DNA from: Halopenitus persicus
Lineage (GTDB): Archaea; Halobacteriota; Halobacteria; Halobacteriales; Haloferacaceae
Direction: 5' to 3'
Assembly: GCF_002355635.1 (NCBI RefSeq)
Contig: NZ_AP017558.1
Location: 2,666,001 to 2,730,000 of the forward strand
Length of the DNA stretch: 64,000 bases
Position 1 is the first letter of the stretch. Each line of letters begins with the position of its first letter. The position numbers and the translations under genes were made by a program. Positions 9,068 through 17,771 of the stretch are shown one piece after another. A model generated the notes under the pieces. It had not been told where the DNA came from, made no database searches, and worked only from the letters and a program-made list of their open reading frames with translations.

Positions 9068-9216
9068 TTGGTGTCGGATGCGTTATGATAACTCGGATCC
9101 GGTGGTTGGATCCCCGCTCCCGCTGCCGGTTTCGTCGGCGAGCGACTCGCAACCAGCCCGACGGGAACGGCCGGTCGGGTCCGGTCGGCTACCGGATCCC
9201 CTGCGGTCCTACCGGA

Positions 9217-10623
9217 TCACTCGAGGTCGTCGACCGCGGTTTCGGCGGCGATCCTCCCGTAGACGGCGGCGTTGGTCAGGCCGGTTCCGCCGGGGTAGTT
9301 GTTGTAGAACAGGCCGCCGGTCGCGTTCCCGGCGGCGTAGAGTCCGGGGATGGGATCGTCGCGCGTGTCGAGCACCTCCGCGTCCGGCGTGACGGCCACG
9401 CCGCCGAAGCCGAACGTCATCCCGCCCGTCACCGGATAGCCGGTGAATGGCGGCTCGTCGATCGGGAGCGCCCAGTTCGACTTGGGCGGGTCGACGTCGG
9501 GCGCGTCGTTCCCGTCGAGGACGTTCGGCTCGTAGGCATCGAGGCCGTCCCCCTCGACCGTGCAGGCCTCGTTGAACCGCTCCACCGTCTCGACCGCCCG
9601 TTCGGGGTCCTCGATGTCGAGGCGTCTGACGAGCGATTCGATCGAGTCGGCCGTGACGGCCCGGCCGGGCCCCATGTGCGCGACGTCGTCGACGGTCTTC
9701 GAGTCGACGACGATGAACGCCTCGTGGTAGGGCTGCTCGAAGATCTCCCGGCCGAACTTCGCGTAGGTGTGTGCGCGTGCGTCCTCCCCCTCGTCGACGA
9801 ACCGCTCGCCGTCGTGGTTGAGGATGACGCCGTACTGGTAGCCGTCGATCCGGGTGATCCCGCCCTCGACCTCGGGCGATTGGACGTCGATGATCGCTAT
9901 GTGGGCGTCGCCCCATTCGCCCTCCGATTTGGCGCCGACGTCCATCGCGGCGTCGAGCGCCTCGCCGGTGTTGTACCGGCTGCCGCGGACCTTCATGTTC
10001 CCGTATCCGGGACCGTAGTACCGAGTCCGTCGCTCCTTGCTCGAGCCGTAATCGCCGGCCGCGAGGATCACTGCGTCGCCCTCGAAAAGCGTGCGGCGTC
10101 CCTCGTGACGCGCCTCGACGGCGGAGACGGTCCCGTCGTCGTCGCGCCGGAGGGACCGTGCCTCGGCCTCGTAGAAGATCTCCACGCCGCGGTCCTCGAC
10201 GATCTCGACGAGTTCGTCCACCATGTCCTCGCCGTGGAGCCAGACGCGTCCCGCGGTGTAGCCGGGATGCGGCGCCTGGTACTCCCAGCTGACGCCGTGG
10301 TCGGTCAGCCATTCGAAGGTCTCGGGCGACTCGGAGACGAGCCGGTCGACGAGGTCCTCGTCGGCCCGATAGTTCGTCACCTGCATGATGTCCGAGTAGA
10401 AGTCGGCCGTCGAGTAGTCCTCGACGTTGAAGCTCGCGTCGACGTCGACGTCCGCGGTCGGGATCCGGAACGACTCGGTGAACCGCGTGTGACCGCCGCG
10501 GTGTTCCTTCGGACTCTTCTCGAGGAGACAGACGGATCGGTCGAGCTCCGCCGCGCGGAGTCCGGCGGCGAGACCGGCGATGCCACAGCCAATGACGACG
10601 ATATCGAAGGAATGTCGGTTCAT
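9217..10623 (-). CDS. FAD-dependent dehydrogenase, fumarate-reductase/tricarballylate-dehydrogenase (TcuA)-like
   Basis: 468 residues. The N-terminal Rossmann motif is VIGCGIAGLAAG (starting near residue 9), and the C-terminal FAD-contact block is GLYAAGNATGGLFYNNYPGGTGLTNA. YGNMKVRGSRYNTGEAL and the YPGGTGL block recall tricarballylate and 3-ketosteroid dehydrogenases of the FRD/SDH flavoprotein superfamily. It likely oxidises or reduces a C-C double bond in a small carboxylic acid or steroid-like substrate; the substrate is unknown. No TcuB-type Fe-S partner is adjacent. The start at 10623 was chosen because the FAD motif then lies at the extreme N-terminus; the frame stays open further upstream to 10812. 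Confidence 0.8.
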   Translation of the reverse strand: MNRHSFDIVVIGCGIAGLAAGLRAAELDRSVCLLEKSPKEHRGGHTRFTESFRIPTADVDVDASFNVEDYSTADFYSDIMQVTNYRADEDLVDRLVSESPETFEWLTDHGVSWEYQAPHPGYTAGRVWLHGEDMVDELVEIVEDRGVEIFYEAEARSLRRDDDGTVSAVEARHEGRRTLFEGDAVILAAGDYGSSKERRTRYYGPGYGNMKVRGSRYNTGEALDAAMDVGAKSEGEWGDAHIAIIDVQSPEVEGGITRIDGYQYGVILNHDGERFVDEGEDARAHTYAKFGREIFEQPYHEAFIVVDSKTVDDVAHMGPGRAVTADSIESLVRRLDIEDPERAVETVERFNEACTVEGDGLDAYEPNVLDGNDAPDVDPPKSNWALPIDEPPFTGYPVTGGMTFGFGGVAVTPDAEVLDTRDDPIPGLYAAGNATGGLFYNNYPGGTGLTNAAVYGRIAAETAVDDLE

Positions 10624-10868
10624 TTTCGGGGTGTCATATCGGGGGGTCATATCGGATCGATGGTTGGATGGGTCATCGATTCGACCCAGCCGTCGGCGTC
10701 GATCGCGTTCGATATCCGTATCGATCGCATCTGAACCCCCATCGATCGCAATCGGGCGTTGGGACGTTTGCCACTTAACCGTTCGCGCGAACGGGTTGGG
10801 CCGGCGACCCAATAATAACTACTGAGCATTTACAAAGATATTTGTATAACCAGAGAATATGTGCTTGT

Positions 10869-11270
10869 ATGAGCACCACCGACTCCACGAGCGTTGACGG
10901 ACCGATCGCGGGGTGTCGTCCGGCGGACGTCGAGCCCGTCGTCGTCGACGGCGACGACCTCGAGAGCACCGCGCCCGAGTACCTCCGTGACCTGAAGGCC
11001 GAGCTGTCGCGGCAGGGCTACCAGCCCGCGGCGCTGGCGGTACGGGCGTGTTTCGCGGAGGACTGTTCGCTCGCCACCCAGGAGGAGGCCGACCGGCTTC
11101 GCGGGTTCGTCCGCGCGGCGGCGTTCCTCGGTGCGGGCCGGATCGAGATCGAGATCGACGACGTCGCCGAGCCGGAGACCGTCGACCCCGCGATCGCCGC
11201 CCTCTCCGAGCGGGCCGCGCGCGAAGGCGTCACGCTCCGCGTGACCGGCGACGCCGAGATCGCCGGCTGA
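10869..11270 (+). CDS. Conserved haloarchaeal protein of unknown function
   Basis: 133 residues, no recognised domain. The central part (EYLRDLKAELSRQGYQPAALAVRACFAED, then EEADRLRGFVRAAAFLGAGRIEIEIDDV and a final ALSERAAREGVTLRVTG) alternates helices and strands like part of an alpha/beta barrel or sandwich. There are two cysteines and no obvious catalytic motif. The ATG at 10869 follows an AT-rich TTTGTATAACC stretch about 25 nt upstream. It is 4 nt from the METTL5-like methyltransferase gene, so the two probably form an operon, which suggests a role connected with RNA modification (inference). Confidence 0.65.
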   Translation: MSTTDSTSVDGPIAGCRPADVEPVVVDGDDLESTAPEYLRDLKAELSRQGYQPAALAVRACFAEDCSLATQEEADRLRGFVRAAAFLGAGRIEIEIDDVAEPETVDPAIAALSERAAREGVTLRVTGDAEIAG

Positions 11271-11274
11271 TCGA

Positions 11275-11952
11275 ATGGCATCGCGACGCTCCCTGGCGAC
11301 GAAACTCGGCGTGGTCGCCGGCTTCGAGCAGCCGAGCGCGTCGCTCGAGCAGTACCCGACGCCGCCGGCGCTCGCCGCACACGTCGTCCACCTGGCCGAC
11401 CTGCAGGGAGACGTCGAGGGACGAACGGTCGTCGACCTCGGATCCGGGACCGGAATGCTCGCGCTGGCGGCGGCACTCCGCGGTCCGGCACGGGTGGTCG
11501 GTCTCGAGGTCGACGACGACCCGATCCGAACCGCCCGCGAGAACGATCGGCGCGTCGGGACGAACGCTCCGGTTCACTGGGTTCGCGGGGACGCAACCCG
11601 CCACCCGCTCCGGATCGCGGAACCCACGACCGTCCTGATGAACCCCCCGTTCGGCGCCCAGAACGGGAATCGCCACGCCGACCGCGGATTCCTGGCTGCC
11701 GCCGGCACGATCGCCGACGTCTCCTACTCGGTCCACAACGGGGGCAGCGAGGCGTTCGTCCGCGCGTTCGCCGCCGACAACGGCGGGACGGTCACCCACG
11801 CCTTCGCCGCCGAGCTCGACGTCGAGAACCGGTTCGACCACCACACCGCCGACTCGGCCGCGATCGACGCCGAGGTCTACCGGATCGAGTGGTCCGGCGA
11901 CGGGTCGGCGGGCAACGCCACGCGACCCGACGAGTCGACGTCGGGAACCTGA
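11275..11952 (+). CDS. METTL5-family RNA methyltransferase
   Basis: 225 residues. An N-terminal block SLEQYPTPPALAAHVV is followed by SAM motif I VVDLGSGTGMLALAAAL and the catalytic motif NPPFGAQNGNRHAD. This combination marks METTL5-type N6-adenine methyltransferases, which in eukaryotes modify 18S rRNA; archaeal homologues probably act on 16S rRNA or tRNA. The C-terminal 25 residues are low-complexity. The 3' end overlaps the convergent rhomboid gene by 76 nt. It follows the small unknown gene by 4 nt. Confidence 0.88.
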   Translation: MASRRSLATKLGVVAGFEQPSASLEQYPTPPALAAHVVHLADLQGDVEGRTVVDLGSGTGMLALAAALRGPARVVGLEVDDDPIRTARENDRRVGTNAPVHWVRGDATRHPLRIAEPTTVLMNPPFGAQNGNRHADRGFLAAAGTIADVSYSVHNGGSEAFVRAFAADNGGTVTHAFAAELDVENRFDHHTADSAAIDAEVYRIEWSGDGSAGNATRPDESTSGT

Positions 11953-13742
11953 TCGCCGCCGTCCGCCGCACGTTCAGCCACGCCGGCATCGACCACACCA
12001 ATTCCGACCGCTCCGCCTCCAACCGCCCCGATTTCAGCCGCTCCGAGATCGATCTCCCGTGCCCGTTCGCGTCCCTCGTATCGCTCGGCCTCGAGGACCC
12101 GCACCCGCGTCCCGTCCGTCTCGGCGTAGATGCGCCGATCCTCGCGAACGATCCGGAGCCCGGACAGGTTCACCGACTCGTTGTCGGCCGGGAGCGGTGC
12201 GGTTTCCGTGTCGTTTCCGTGTGTGACGGTGATCTCGAAGACCCCCTCACGGGCCGCCACGGTCACGTTCCGCCCCGCGATCGTCGGTTCCGCGGTCGCC
12301 GGATCGGAGACGTGGACGGTCCGCCGCTCCCCGTCGTGCTCGAGGTCGACGCGGTAGCTCACTCCCGCCCCGACCGCGCGCCAGCCGGTCCGGTGTGCCG
12401 TGACGGTCTCGCGCCAGCCGGCGCCGCCGACGGCGACCTCCCGGGACCCCCAGTAGGCGAGATTCCCCCGGGAGACGGCGGTGATCCAGACGTCGCGCTC
12501 CTCGTTTTTGACGATCACCCCCGAGGTCGTGACGTTCGTCGCCCCCTCGAACGCCTCGACGTCGATGACGTTCACCAGCTGATTGGGGACGTCCTCGGCG
12601 TAGGTCACCTCGTAGCCCTCGATTTCGACCGGCGTTCCGGGAGTCTCCTCGTCGGAGACGGCGATGAGGTTTGGGACGACCGAGGGACCGACGAGGATCC
12701 CGAGCGCGGCCACCACCAACACGGCGCCGACGATCCGCGGCGTAGTGGACCGCAGGGCCTCGCGCGTCGTCTCGGGGTTCGGGACCGCGTAGTCCGGCAG
12801 CAGGGGCCGGTCGTTTCCGGCCACCGCGAGCGTGACGATCGCCGCAAGCAGGGCGACGAGCGCGACGCCGACCGCCCGGTAGAGGACGTATCGCTCGTTC
12901 CCGAGATACCAGTAGACGGCCCACAACGACCGCGAGGACGCGAACAGGAGGACGCCGGCGAAAACGACGGCCGCGGACCGGGTCGCCGTTCCGCGGCGAC
13001 GGAGGATCACGATCCCGACCAGGACGCCGAGCAGGAACCCCACCGCATGTCCCTGGATCGAGACGTTCGCCCACCACGGCGCGCCGTAGGAGGGATTCGC
13101 TGCGGCCCGCGTGACGGGCGTTCTGAACGCAGCGTACAGCAGGTTCACGAGCGACGTCCCCGCAAGCCCGACGATCGACCCGAGCGGATAGTGGACGATC
13201 GCGACCCCCCAGAGCGCGAAGACGACCCCGGAGAAGCCGATGACGGGGCCGATCGACAGGACGCTCGAGAGGACCGCCCCGCCGAGGATCGCCGCCGGAA
13301 CGACGAGGAACGCCCGGACGTAGGGGTTGGACCGCCACGACCCGAACGAACTCGCCCCGCGTGCGCGGGGGTAGTGTCCGTAGGCGTACTCCGCGAGCGT
13401 CCCGGCGACGAGGGTCGCCAGAAGGTTCCCGGTGAGGTGGCCGAGGCTCGCGTGCGAGAGCCCCGCCAGGAGCAGCCCCTCGAGGTAGAAGTACGACCAC
13501 GCACGGAACGGGATCACGACCGGGGACGTCGGGTCGTCGATCCCACGCTGTACGAACAGGTAGACCAGGATCACGATCCCGACGGCGACGAGGGTTCCCC
13601 AGGGGACGCCGCGGAGGAGCCGTGAGCGTATCCGCCGTCCCCATCGTCCGCCCGGCCGGTCCATCGCCCACACGAGCCCGAACGCGAGGAGAAACGCCAC
13701 CGGAACGCTCAGACGGTGGACCGTGACCCACTCCGGAAGCAT
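11877..13742 (-). CDS. Rhomboid-family intramembrane serine protease with large C-terminal domain
   Basis: 621 residues from the ATG at 13742. The protease core is in the first 260 residues: the HLTGN segment near residue 102, catalytic serine in GFSGVVFAL (Ser171), and catalytic histidine in IQGHAVGFLLG (His232). Three further hydrophobic segments follow, then from about residue 385 a 235-residue hydrophilic, probably extracellular, beta-rich domain (EIEGYEVTYAEDVPNQLVNV onwards) and a low-complexity glycine/valine/alanine tail. Rhomboids cleave membrane proteins within the bilayer. The long extracytoplasmic domain is typical of some haloarchaeal members and may present substrates. A longer start at 13808 is possible but adds only a basic leader. 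Confidence 0.85.
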   Translation of the reverse strand: MLPEWVTVHRLSVPVAFLLAFGLVWAMDRPGGRWGRRIRSRLLRGVPWGTLVAVGIVILVYLFVQRGIDDPTSPVVIPFRAWSYFYLEGLLLAGLSHASLGHLTGNLLATLVAGTLAEYAYGHYPRARGASSFGSWRSNPYVRAFLVVPAAILGGAVLSSVLSIGPVIGFSGVVFALWGVAIVHYPLGSIVGLAGTSLVNLLYAAFRTPVTRAAANPSYGAPWWANVSIQGHAVGFLLGVLVGIVILRRRGTATRSAAVVFAGVLLFASSRSLWAVYWYLGNERYVLYRAVGVALVALLAAIVTLAVAGNDRPLLPDYAVPNPETTREALRSTTPRIVGAVLVVAALGILVGPSVVPNLIAVSDEETPGTPVEIEGYEVTYAEDVPNQLVNVIDVEAFEGATNVTTSGVIVKNEERDVWITAVSRGNLAYWGSREVAVGGAGWRETVTAHRTGWRAVGAGVSYRVDLEHDGERRTVHVSDPATAEPTIAGRNVTVAAREGVFEITVTHGNDTETAPLPADNESVNLSGLRIVREDRRIYAETDGTRVRVLEAERYEGRERAREIDLGAAEIGAVGGGAVGIGVVDAGVAERAADGGDQVPDVDSSGRVALPADPSPDHSIR

Positions 13743-13798
13743 ACCCCGGATTCGATCGTGATCGGTAAAGAACCCGCGGTCGGTGGCACGTCGACGAC

Positions 13799-13842
13799 GA
13801 GGCGTCACGATCGCCGTCGCGAGGCGCCACGATCGCCGTCGC
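13799..13842 (+). repeat. 22-bp tandem duplication just after the halocyanin stop
   Basis: Two copies (13799-13820 and 13821-13842) of GAGGCGYCACGATCGCCGTC plus GC differ at one base. They end 7 nt beyond the stop codon of the minus-strand halocyanin gene. Confidence 0.85.
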
Positions 13843-13849
13843 TACGGAG

Positions 13850-14299
13850 CTACTCGACGACGTCCACCGCGCCGCGCATCCCGCTCGCCTGATGCGGGGT
13901 ACAGACGTATCGGTAGGTCCCCATCTCCTCGAAGCGGTGGCTGAACGTCGCGCCCGACTCCCGATGCAGATCGCTTTCGAACCGGCCGCTCTCCTCGGTG
14001 ACGTCGTGTTGCCCGCCCTCGCCGGTCCACTCCCAGACGACCTCGGTTCCGGCATCGATCCGGACTGCCACAGGGTCGAACGCGAGCCCGCCCGCGGCGC
14101 CCACCGCGACCGTCACGGTCGACTCGCCGGTGCGGTCGACCACGCCGTCGTAGTTGTTGGCGCCTTCCAGCCACTCGTCGTTCCCGGAGGCGGCCGCGTC
14201 CCCGTCGCCGCTCAGACAGCCTGCCCCGAGCACGAGTCCGGCGGTACCGACCGCCGCGAGCACGGCGCGTCGGGAGGTTCTCCTGCGGTATCGCTCCAT
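13850..14299 (-). CDS. Halocyanin-like blue copper lipoprotein
   Basis: 149 residues. The N-terminus has a Tat-type signal (RRRTSRRAVLAAVGTAG) and the lipobox LGAGC, so the mature protein is probably lipid-anchored outside the cell. The cupredoxin domain shows type-1 copper ligands: His in GGQHDVTEE, and Cys, His and Met in YVCTPHQASGM. It carries electrons between membrane respiratory complexes. The ATG at 14299 was chosen over upstream in-frame starts because the Tat motif then follows directly. It diverges from the DUF5799 gene, with 101 nt between start codons. Confidence 0.92.
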   Translation of the reverse strand: MERYRRRTSRRAVLAAVGTAGLVLGAGCLSGDGDAAASGNDEWLEGANNYDGVVDRTGESTVTVAVGAAGGLAFDPVAVRIDAGTEVVWEWTGEGGQHDVTEESGRFESDLHRESGATFSHRFEEMGTYRYVCTPHQASGMRGAVDVVE

Positions 14300-14400
14300 A
14301 TTTCCCCTCGGATCGATCGCGGCAAAACGGCATCGATCGGTCGGGAACCACGGTCGATGTGAGCACAACGCTCTTTGGAGCGGTCCGCGTAGCGACGAGT

Positions 14401-14886
14401 ATGAGCGATTGGACGGACGCGATCGTCGGCGACAGAATGGCCGTCGATCAGGAGTTCAACGACCGGGTTATGAACTCCCAGTTCAGCAACCAGGAGTGGG
14501 GACTGATCATGACCGCCACGGAGTTCGACATCGAACACGCCGACGACCCGGAACGGGCCCGGATCGTCGCCGACACCTCGAAGCTGCCGGACATGATGCC
14601 GGAGCTCGACTCGCTGCGCGAGCAGATGCCGGCGGCGGCCGGCGGGGGCGGGGGCGGCGACTCCGGCGGCGGTCTCGGCGGCCTCGGCGGGGGCGGCAGC
14701 GGGCCGGGATTCCTGCGGAAGGTCCGCGGCGCGCTCGGCCTCGGCCGAGGCGGCGGCAGCGGCGGCGTCGACGAGGACCGGCTGGAGGCGGCCGAGACGA
14801 TGGTCCAGGAGTACGCCGACCGACTCCAGCAGCGTCTCGAGGAGAAAGGTGACTTCGAGCGCGCCCGAACCGCCTATCTGGAGTAG
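14401..14886 (+). CDS. DUF5799 family haloarchaeal protein
   Basis: 161 residues. The N-terminal half (WTDAIVGDRMAVDQEFNDRV, SQFSNQEWGLIMTATEFDIE, then ADTSKLPDMMPEL) matches a conserved haloarchaeal family of unknown function. A glycine-rich linker of about 45 residues, largely poly-Gly/Ser, separates it from a C-terminal helical region (DRLEAAETMVQEYADRLQQRLEEKG) able to form a coiled coil. No transmembrane segment. The ATG at 14401 was chosen because homologues begin MS..WTD. The function is unknown. Confidence 0.78.
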   Translation: MSDWTDAIVGDRMAVDQEFNDRVMNSQFSNQEWGLIMTATEFDIEHADDPERARIVADTSKLPDMMPELDSLREQMPAAAGGGGGGDSGGGLGGLGGGGSGPGFLRKVRGALGLGRGGGSGGVDEDRLEAAETMVQEYADRLQQRLEEKGDFERARTAYLE

Positions 14887-14985
14887 TCCACGACGCCGTA
14901 ACCGAGATCTGAGCGAGCGTCGATCCGCCGGTCGGGTACCGGTAGGAGGACCATTACTATCGGGTACGGGACCGCTTCGACGACC

Positions 14986-15255
14986 ATGTCCCGCTCGACG
15001 GACGGTACAGTTCCGGCCGACTCGCGTTCGGATCGACCGGAACGGATACGGCACGCCGCCGAACAGCTCGAGACCGTCCTGCAGTCGCTGGACCTCGAGG
15101 AGGAGGCGCAGCTTGCCGACGAACTGATCGAGGCGATCCGGGCGACGGACAGGGCCTCCGACCTCGCGACCACGGCTCGGAAGCCTGATCGGGAGCCGGA
15201 CGGGTTTCGCTTTACGTCGTCCCCGACCGACGGGGAGTCCTCCCGTGACCGATAA
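14986..15255 (+). CDS. Small hypothetical protein
   Basis: 89 residues, acidic, no cysteine. The middle part (RIRHAAEQLETVLQSLDLEEEAQLADELIEAIRATD) is predicted helical with a heptad-like spacing of leucines; both ends look disordered. Support is the acidic haloarchaeal composition and clear codon bias. No function can be given. Confidence 0.5.
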   Translation: MSRSTDGTVPADSRSDRPERIRHAAEQLETVLQSLDLEEEAQLADELIEAIRATDRASDLATTARKPDREPDGFRFTSSPTDGESSRDR

Positions 15256-15282
15256 CGTCGCGGAGGTTCCTCACCGTCGGCG

Positions 15283-15432
15283 TCACTCGGCGTCGCCGCT
15301 GTGAAACAGCGTCAGCTCCTCGGCCTCGTAGATGTTGATGAGCTCGGTGATGAGTTCGTCGTACTCCTCGTCCTCGACCCGCAGCCGGTCGAGCCGTTCG
15401 ATCGTCTCCTCGTCCAGATGTACCTGGGGCAT
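15283..15432 (-). CDS. Small haloarchaeal protein (DUF7557-like)
   Basis: 49 residues: it begins MPQVHLDEETIERLDRLR and ends ELINIYEAEELTLFHSGDAE. It has the form of a ribbon-helix-helix-type small protein: an N-terminal strand and two helices (IERLDRLR and YDELITELINIYE). Such proteins are often DNA-binding or antitoxin-like, but no partner gene is adjacent. The ATG at 15432 is the only one that leaves the strand at the N-terminus; the longer frame upstream overlaps the next gene in a different frame. Confidence 0.72.
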   Translation of the reverse strand: MPQVHLDEETIERLDRLRVEDEEYDELITELINIYEAEELTLFHSGDAE

Positions 15433-15533
15433 ATCGGTCGATTCGCCGCCGCGATCCATAAGTGATCGGGAGCGGGAACCGGGGCGGGTGGGGACGAGGA
15501 ATTGCCATCGGGAACCAGCAGTCGTCGCCGGAG

Positions 15534-16082
15534 TCACCAACCGACCAGGCGCCCGACGAGCGCGAAGGCGCCGAGCGCGACCGCCAGCCCGACGACGAAC
15601 AGCCCGTAGTTCGCCACCGTGTTGTCCGCCCGCCACAGGGACAGCGAGTAGGTCCGCCGGGAGACCGGCCAGAACAGCGGGACGCCCGCCGGCGTCAACG
15701 CGTCCGCGAGCAGATGCGCGCCGACCGTCGCGACGCCGAGGAGGAATCCGAAGGTGCCGAGCCCCACGGCGGCCGTCACGCCGAGTTCGCTCGCCGCGAG
15801 CGATCCCGCCGCGCCGAAGCCGACCCCGACGACCGCCGCGAACGCCAGGCTGTGTGTCGGCCCGCGGTGGGGTACGATCGGCAGACGATGGTCGACGTCG
15901 GGCAGCATCGTGAACCACATCATTACGGCGCCCGCGAACACGGCGAGCGCGTCGGCGCCGATGGCGATCAGCCCCGCGCCGAAGGGGGCATAAACCGCGA
16001 TCGACGTCCCGAGGTGACCGATCCGATACACGACCGAGCATCCGCGTTGGGCACGTATGAACCGTCGGGTTTCGGGCCGCAT
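15534..16082 (-). CDS. YdjM-like metal-dependent membrane hydrolase (LexA-binding family)
   Basis: 182 residues with several hydrophobic segments and the family signature LPDVDHRLPIVPHRGPTHSL. This contains the DxDH and HRGxTHS metal ligands of membrane-bound YdjM/DUF457 hydrolases; a later GAHLLADALTPAGVPLFWPVS block completes the site. Substrate unknown. The true start is uncertain: the ATG at 16082 gives a basic leader of 17 residues, while homologues commonly begin near VYRIGHLG, which would correspond to a GTG at 16031. It diverges from the HTTM gene. Confidence 0.82.
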   Translation of the reverse strand: MRPETRRFIRAQRGCSVVYRIGHLGTSIAVYAPFGAGLIAIGADALAVFAGAVMMWFTMLPDVDHRLPIVPHRGPTHSLAFAAVVGVGFGAAGSLAASELGVTAAVGLGTFGFLLGVATVGAHLLADALTPAGVPLFWPVSRRTYSLSLWRADNTVANYGLFVVGLAVALGAFALVGRLVGW

Positions 16083-16164
16083 CGAGCTTCGACGAACGTC
16101 GGGGGTCGACCGACCGCCGCTCCACAAAACCTATTCGTTCGACTGCGGTAGTCCGGACCGATAG

Positions 16165-17703
16165 ATGTCCGACCGCCCGTCACGTCGCCGGCCCGCGGAC
16201 GTGCCGAGACGACTCGCACGTATGCTCCGGCGGCTCGCGGGCGACCGCGCGGCGATCGACCGTCGCGCGCTTTCCGCCTTCCGGATCGGGCTCGGCGTCG
16301 TGATCCTGGTCGACCTCCTGCTCCGAAGCCGCCACCTTCGGGCCCTATATACCGAGTCGGGCGTGCTGACCACGGACGCGCTGGCGAGCGCGTATCCCCC
16401 GCTGGCCGGCGTCTCGGTACACGCCGTCGCCGATTCGGTCGCAGGACCGGCGGGCGTCGCCGTCCTGTTCGTCCTCGCCGGCGTGGCCGCGGTCGCGCTC
16501 GCGGTGGGGTATCACAGCCGGATTGCCGCGGTCATCTCGCTCGCGCTCACGCTCTCGTTGCAGGCGCGCAATCCGTTCGTGCTCAACTCGGGTGACCTGC
16601 TGTTGTGGCAGCTGTGTCTGTTCGCCACGCTGCTTCCGATCGGGTCGCGGTGGTCGGTCGATTCGGTTCGGACGTCCGCGTCGTCCGACCGAACGTCGAC
16701 GGAGCGGACCGGCGCACGGGTCGCATCGGTCGCGACCGCGGCCCTCCTCGTCCACGTCGCGCTCGTCTACGTCACGAACGCGGTCTTCAAGCTCCGCGGC
16801 GACCGCTGGATCGCGGGTGACGGTGCCGCGATCGCGTTCAGTATGGACCAGTTCACGGTCCTGCTGGGTCCGTGGGTCGCGGGGTCGCCGACGCTCCTGT
16901 GGGTCCTGAACTACGCGTGGCTCGGACTGCTCGTCGCCTCGCCGTTGCTCGTCCTTGCAGCCGGACGGATCCGGACCACGGTGGCGGCGGGGCTCGTCGG
17001 CGGTCACGCCGGAATGGTCCTCACGATGGCCATCGCGGTCTTTCCGCTGGTGTCGATCGTCTCGTTGCTCCCGTTCCTCGGCTCCGGCGTCTGGGACCGG
17101 ATCGACGACGCCATCGTGAACGTTCGCGAATGGTTCGCGGCCGCGGTTGGCGGCGATCATACCGGCGACGCCGGGTTCGCAAGCAGTCGTCTCGACCGTC
17201 GCCGGATCGGGCGCGGCCTTCGGATCGCCGCTCGGGCGTTCGCGGCCGCGTTGCTCGTCGGAACGCTCGTCTGGAACGCGGCCGTGCTCGGCTACGTGGA
17301 GACGGGAGCGGGCGATGCCGGGATCGATCCGGCCGAGTACGGCTGGAAGATGTTCGCCCCGGACCCCTCGGGGACCGACCGCTGGTTCGTGATCGACGCC
17401 GAATTGGCGAGCGGCGAGCACGTCGACGGCCTGGACCGCGGGTCCGTCACCCGCGATCCGCCCCCGGACGTGGACGCGACGTACCCCTCAGCGCGCTGGC
17501 GCAAGTATCTGATCGCGATCACGGTCGCCGACGACCCCGCGGTGTCGCGCTCGACCGCGGACTACGTCTGTCGGACCGTCGCCGACCGGACCGGCCAGCG
17601 CGTCGAATCCGTCGAGATCACCTACCTCGAGCGTTCCACGTGGCCCGAACCAAGCGAGGAGGTCGGGACGAACCGGCTCGTGCGACACGACTGTCGAACG
17701 TGA
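16165..17703 (+). CDS. HTTM-domain membrane protein (vitamin K gamma-carboxylase-like)
   Basis: 512 residues. After a basic N-terminus the HTTM domain starts with DRRALSAFRIGLGVVILVDLLLR, followed by LYTESGVLT, the ARNPFVLNSGDLLLWQLCLF block and VYVTNAVFKLRGDRWIAGD. It ends with a soluble C-terminal part (from about residue 385) carrying YGWKMFAPDPSGTDRWF and ARWRKYL. HTTM proteins share their membrane domain with vitamin K-dependent gamma-carboxylase; the function of microbial members is unknown. There is one gene unit with the following MFS transporter (68 nt apart). Confidence 0.86.
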   Translation: MSDRPSRRRPADVPRRLARMLRRLAGDRAAIDRRALSAFRIGLGVVILVDLLLRSRHLRALYTESGVLTTDALASAYPPLAGVSVHAVADSVAGPAGVAVLFVLAGVAAVALAVGYHSRIAAVISLALTLSLQARNPFVLNSGDLLLWQLCLFATLLPIGSRWSVDSVRTSASSDRTSTERTGARVASVATAALLVHVALVYVTNAVFKLRGDRWIAGDGAAIAFSMDQFTVLLGPWVAGSPTLLWVLNYAWLGLLVASPLLVLAAGRIRTTVAAGLVGGHAGMVLTMAIAVFPLVSIVSLLPFLGSGVWDRIDDAIVNVREWFAAAVGGDHTGDAGFASSRLDRRRIGRGLRIAARAFAAALLVGTLVWNAAVLGYVETGAGDAGIDPAEYGWKMFAPDPSGTDRWFVIDAELASGEHVDGLDRGSVTRDPPPDVDATYPSARWRKYLIAITVADDPAVSRSTADYVCRTVADRTGQRVESVEITYLERSTWPEPSEEVGTNRLVRHDCRT

Positions 17704-17771
17704 CGGTCGAAACGACCGGGAGGGAACGGACGAAGCGATCGTCGAGGAGATCGGTCGAAACGACTTAGGCG

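Noticed and set aside
10624-10812. N-terminal extension of the flavoprotein dehydrogenase
   Set aside because: Adds 63 non-conserved residues before the FAD motif, which is at the N-terminus in the family.
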